From contig CM039182.1 of assembly GCA_008360975.2 (NCBI GenBank), forward strand, positions 15,782,324 through 15,846,323: DNA of 64,000 nt. Reading direction: 5' to 3'. Positions within the stretch are counted from its first letter, which is position 1; the number at the start of each line of letters is the position of its first letter. A program made the translations under genes and the position numbers. The notes below the pieces were generated by a model that made no database searches, had not been told where the DNA came from, and worked only from the letters and a program-made list of their open reading frames with translations. This document shows positions 63,452 through 64,000 of this stretch, piece after piece. This DNA comes from Lichenostomus cassidix. Lineage: Eukaryota; Chordata; Aves; Passeriformes; Meliphagidae.

Positions 63452-63827
63452 AACAAGAGCTGCAGCAGATGCTGAAGTTGTCGAATCTAGTCGAGATTTA
63501 AGCATCTCTGGAGAGACTTAAATCTTCTAACACTATTCAGTACAATCTGAACCGCCAATAGATTTTCCTGGATGTCTTCCATCCTGGATTCCACTTAAGC
63601 AAGGCTCCTAAGTATCCATCTAAGTTTCCAACCAAGTAATTGCTGCTAAGGATTGCTACTTCTTGCAAAGAAAGCTACTCCATGTTTATTTCCATTACAA
63701 ATAAATAACTGGAAAGGGCAAAAGAATTGGAGACTAAAAAGGAAATGAGAAATAAATAGCAGCCCTATCTACCTGCAGAATGAAACTTGTTTTCCCCTGA
63801 ATATCAGTTACCTGACAGCTAAAACTT

Positions 63828-64000
63828 CAGAGAATTATAAAATATCCTGAGTTGGAAGGGACCCTTCAGGATCATTGAGTCCAGATCCTGGCCCTGTGCA
63901 GGACGCCCCAAGAATCACACCATGTGCCTGAGAGCATTGTCCAAAGTCTTCTGGAACTCTGTCAAGCTTGGTGCTGTGACCACTTCCCTGGGGAGACTGT
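63828..64000 (-). repeat. CR1 LINE 3' end, cut by the window edge
   Basis: The reverse complement of a CR1 tail begins near CAGAGAATTATAAAATATCC, with GAGTTGGAAGGGACCC and TGACCACTTCCCTGGGGAG. It is closely similar to the copy at 20862-21112 and continues past the end of the window. Confidence 0.85.

Larger units (their letters stand above)
56397..63827. other. Intergenic or unresolved intron of an unknown gene
   Basis: It holds T19, a CR1 end, a tandem decamer, and AT-rich stretches near 61.92-62.52 kb that may be conserved non-coding sequence. If the candidate exon at 56287-56379 is real, this would be the intron before it. Confidence 0.5.

Overview
The window looks like nuclear DNA from a bird, probably a songbird. 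The evidence is AT-rich non-coding sequence, several 5'-truncated CR1 LINE fragments with avian-type 3' ends, an ERVL-type long terminal repeat (LTR) like those common in passerine genomes, and one vertebrate gene with canonical GT-AG introns. There are no bacterial-style operons, CRISPR arrays or phage genes. Coding density is very low, and nearly every open frame over 60 codons is what chance, a CpG island or a repeat would give.

The one secure protein gene is RAB18 on the minus strand. Its start codon is at 40716 and its stop codon ends at 25778. Seven coding exons join in frame to 207 codons, with all Rab GTPase motifs and a prenylatable C-terminus. The first exon lies in a CpG island (about 40.31-41.22 kb). 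An old CR1 copy sits inside the island, a few hundred bases upstream of the start codon. Intron 4 carries an antisense solo ERVL-type LTR of about 1.4 kb. Introns 2 and 6 hold short perfect inverted repeats. The 3' UTR probably runs to about 24.7 kb, with alternative poly(A) signals.

Left of RAB18 (1 to about 24.7 kb) is non-coding sequence with CR1 pieces, microsatellites and one tRNA-Asn(GUU) gene at 20564-20637. CR1-like sequence starts almost directly after the tRNA. In other vertebrates the gene on this side of RAB18 is MKX, but I see no MKX coding exon here. Right of the CpG island (41.2-64 kb) I find CR1 fragments, a possible second LTR at about 49.1-49.5 kb, and a protein-like candidate terminal exon on the minus strand at 56287-56379 that I cannot assign. 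A few stretches read like conserved non-coding elements, which needs alignment to test. I found no convincing undescribed multi-gene system. The leads most worth checking are the orphan exon, the tRNA/CR1 junction and the CR1 inside the RAB18 promoter island.
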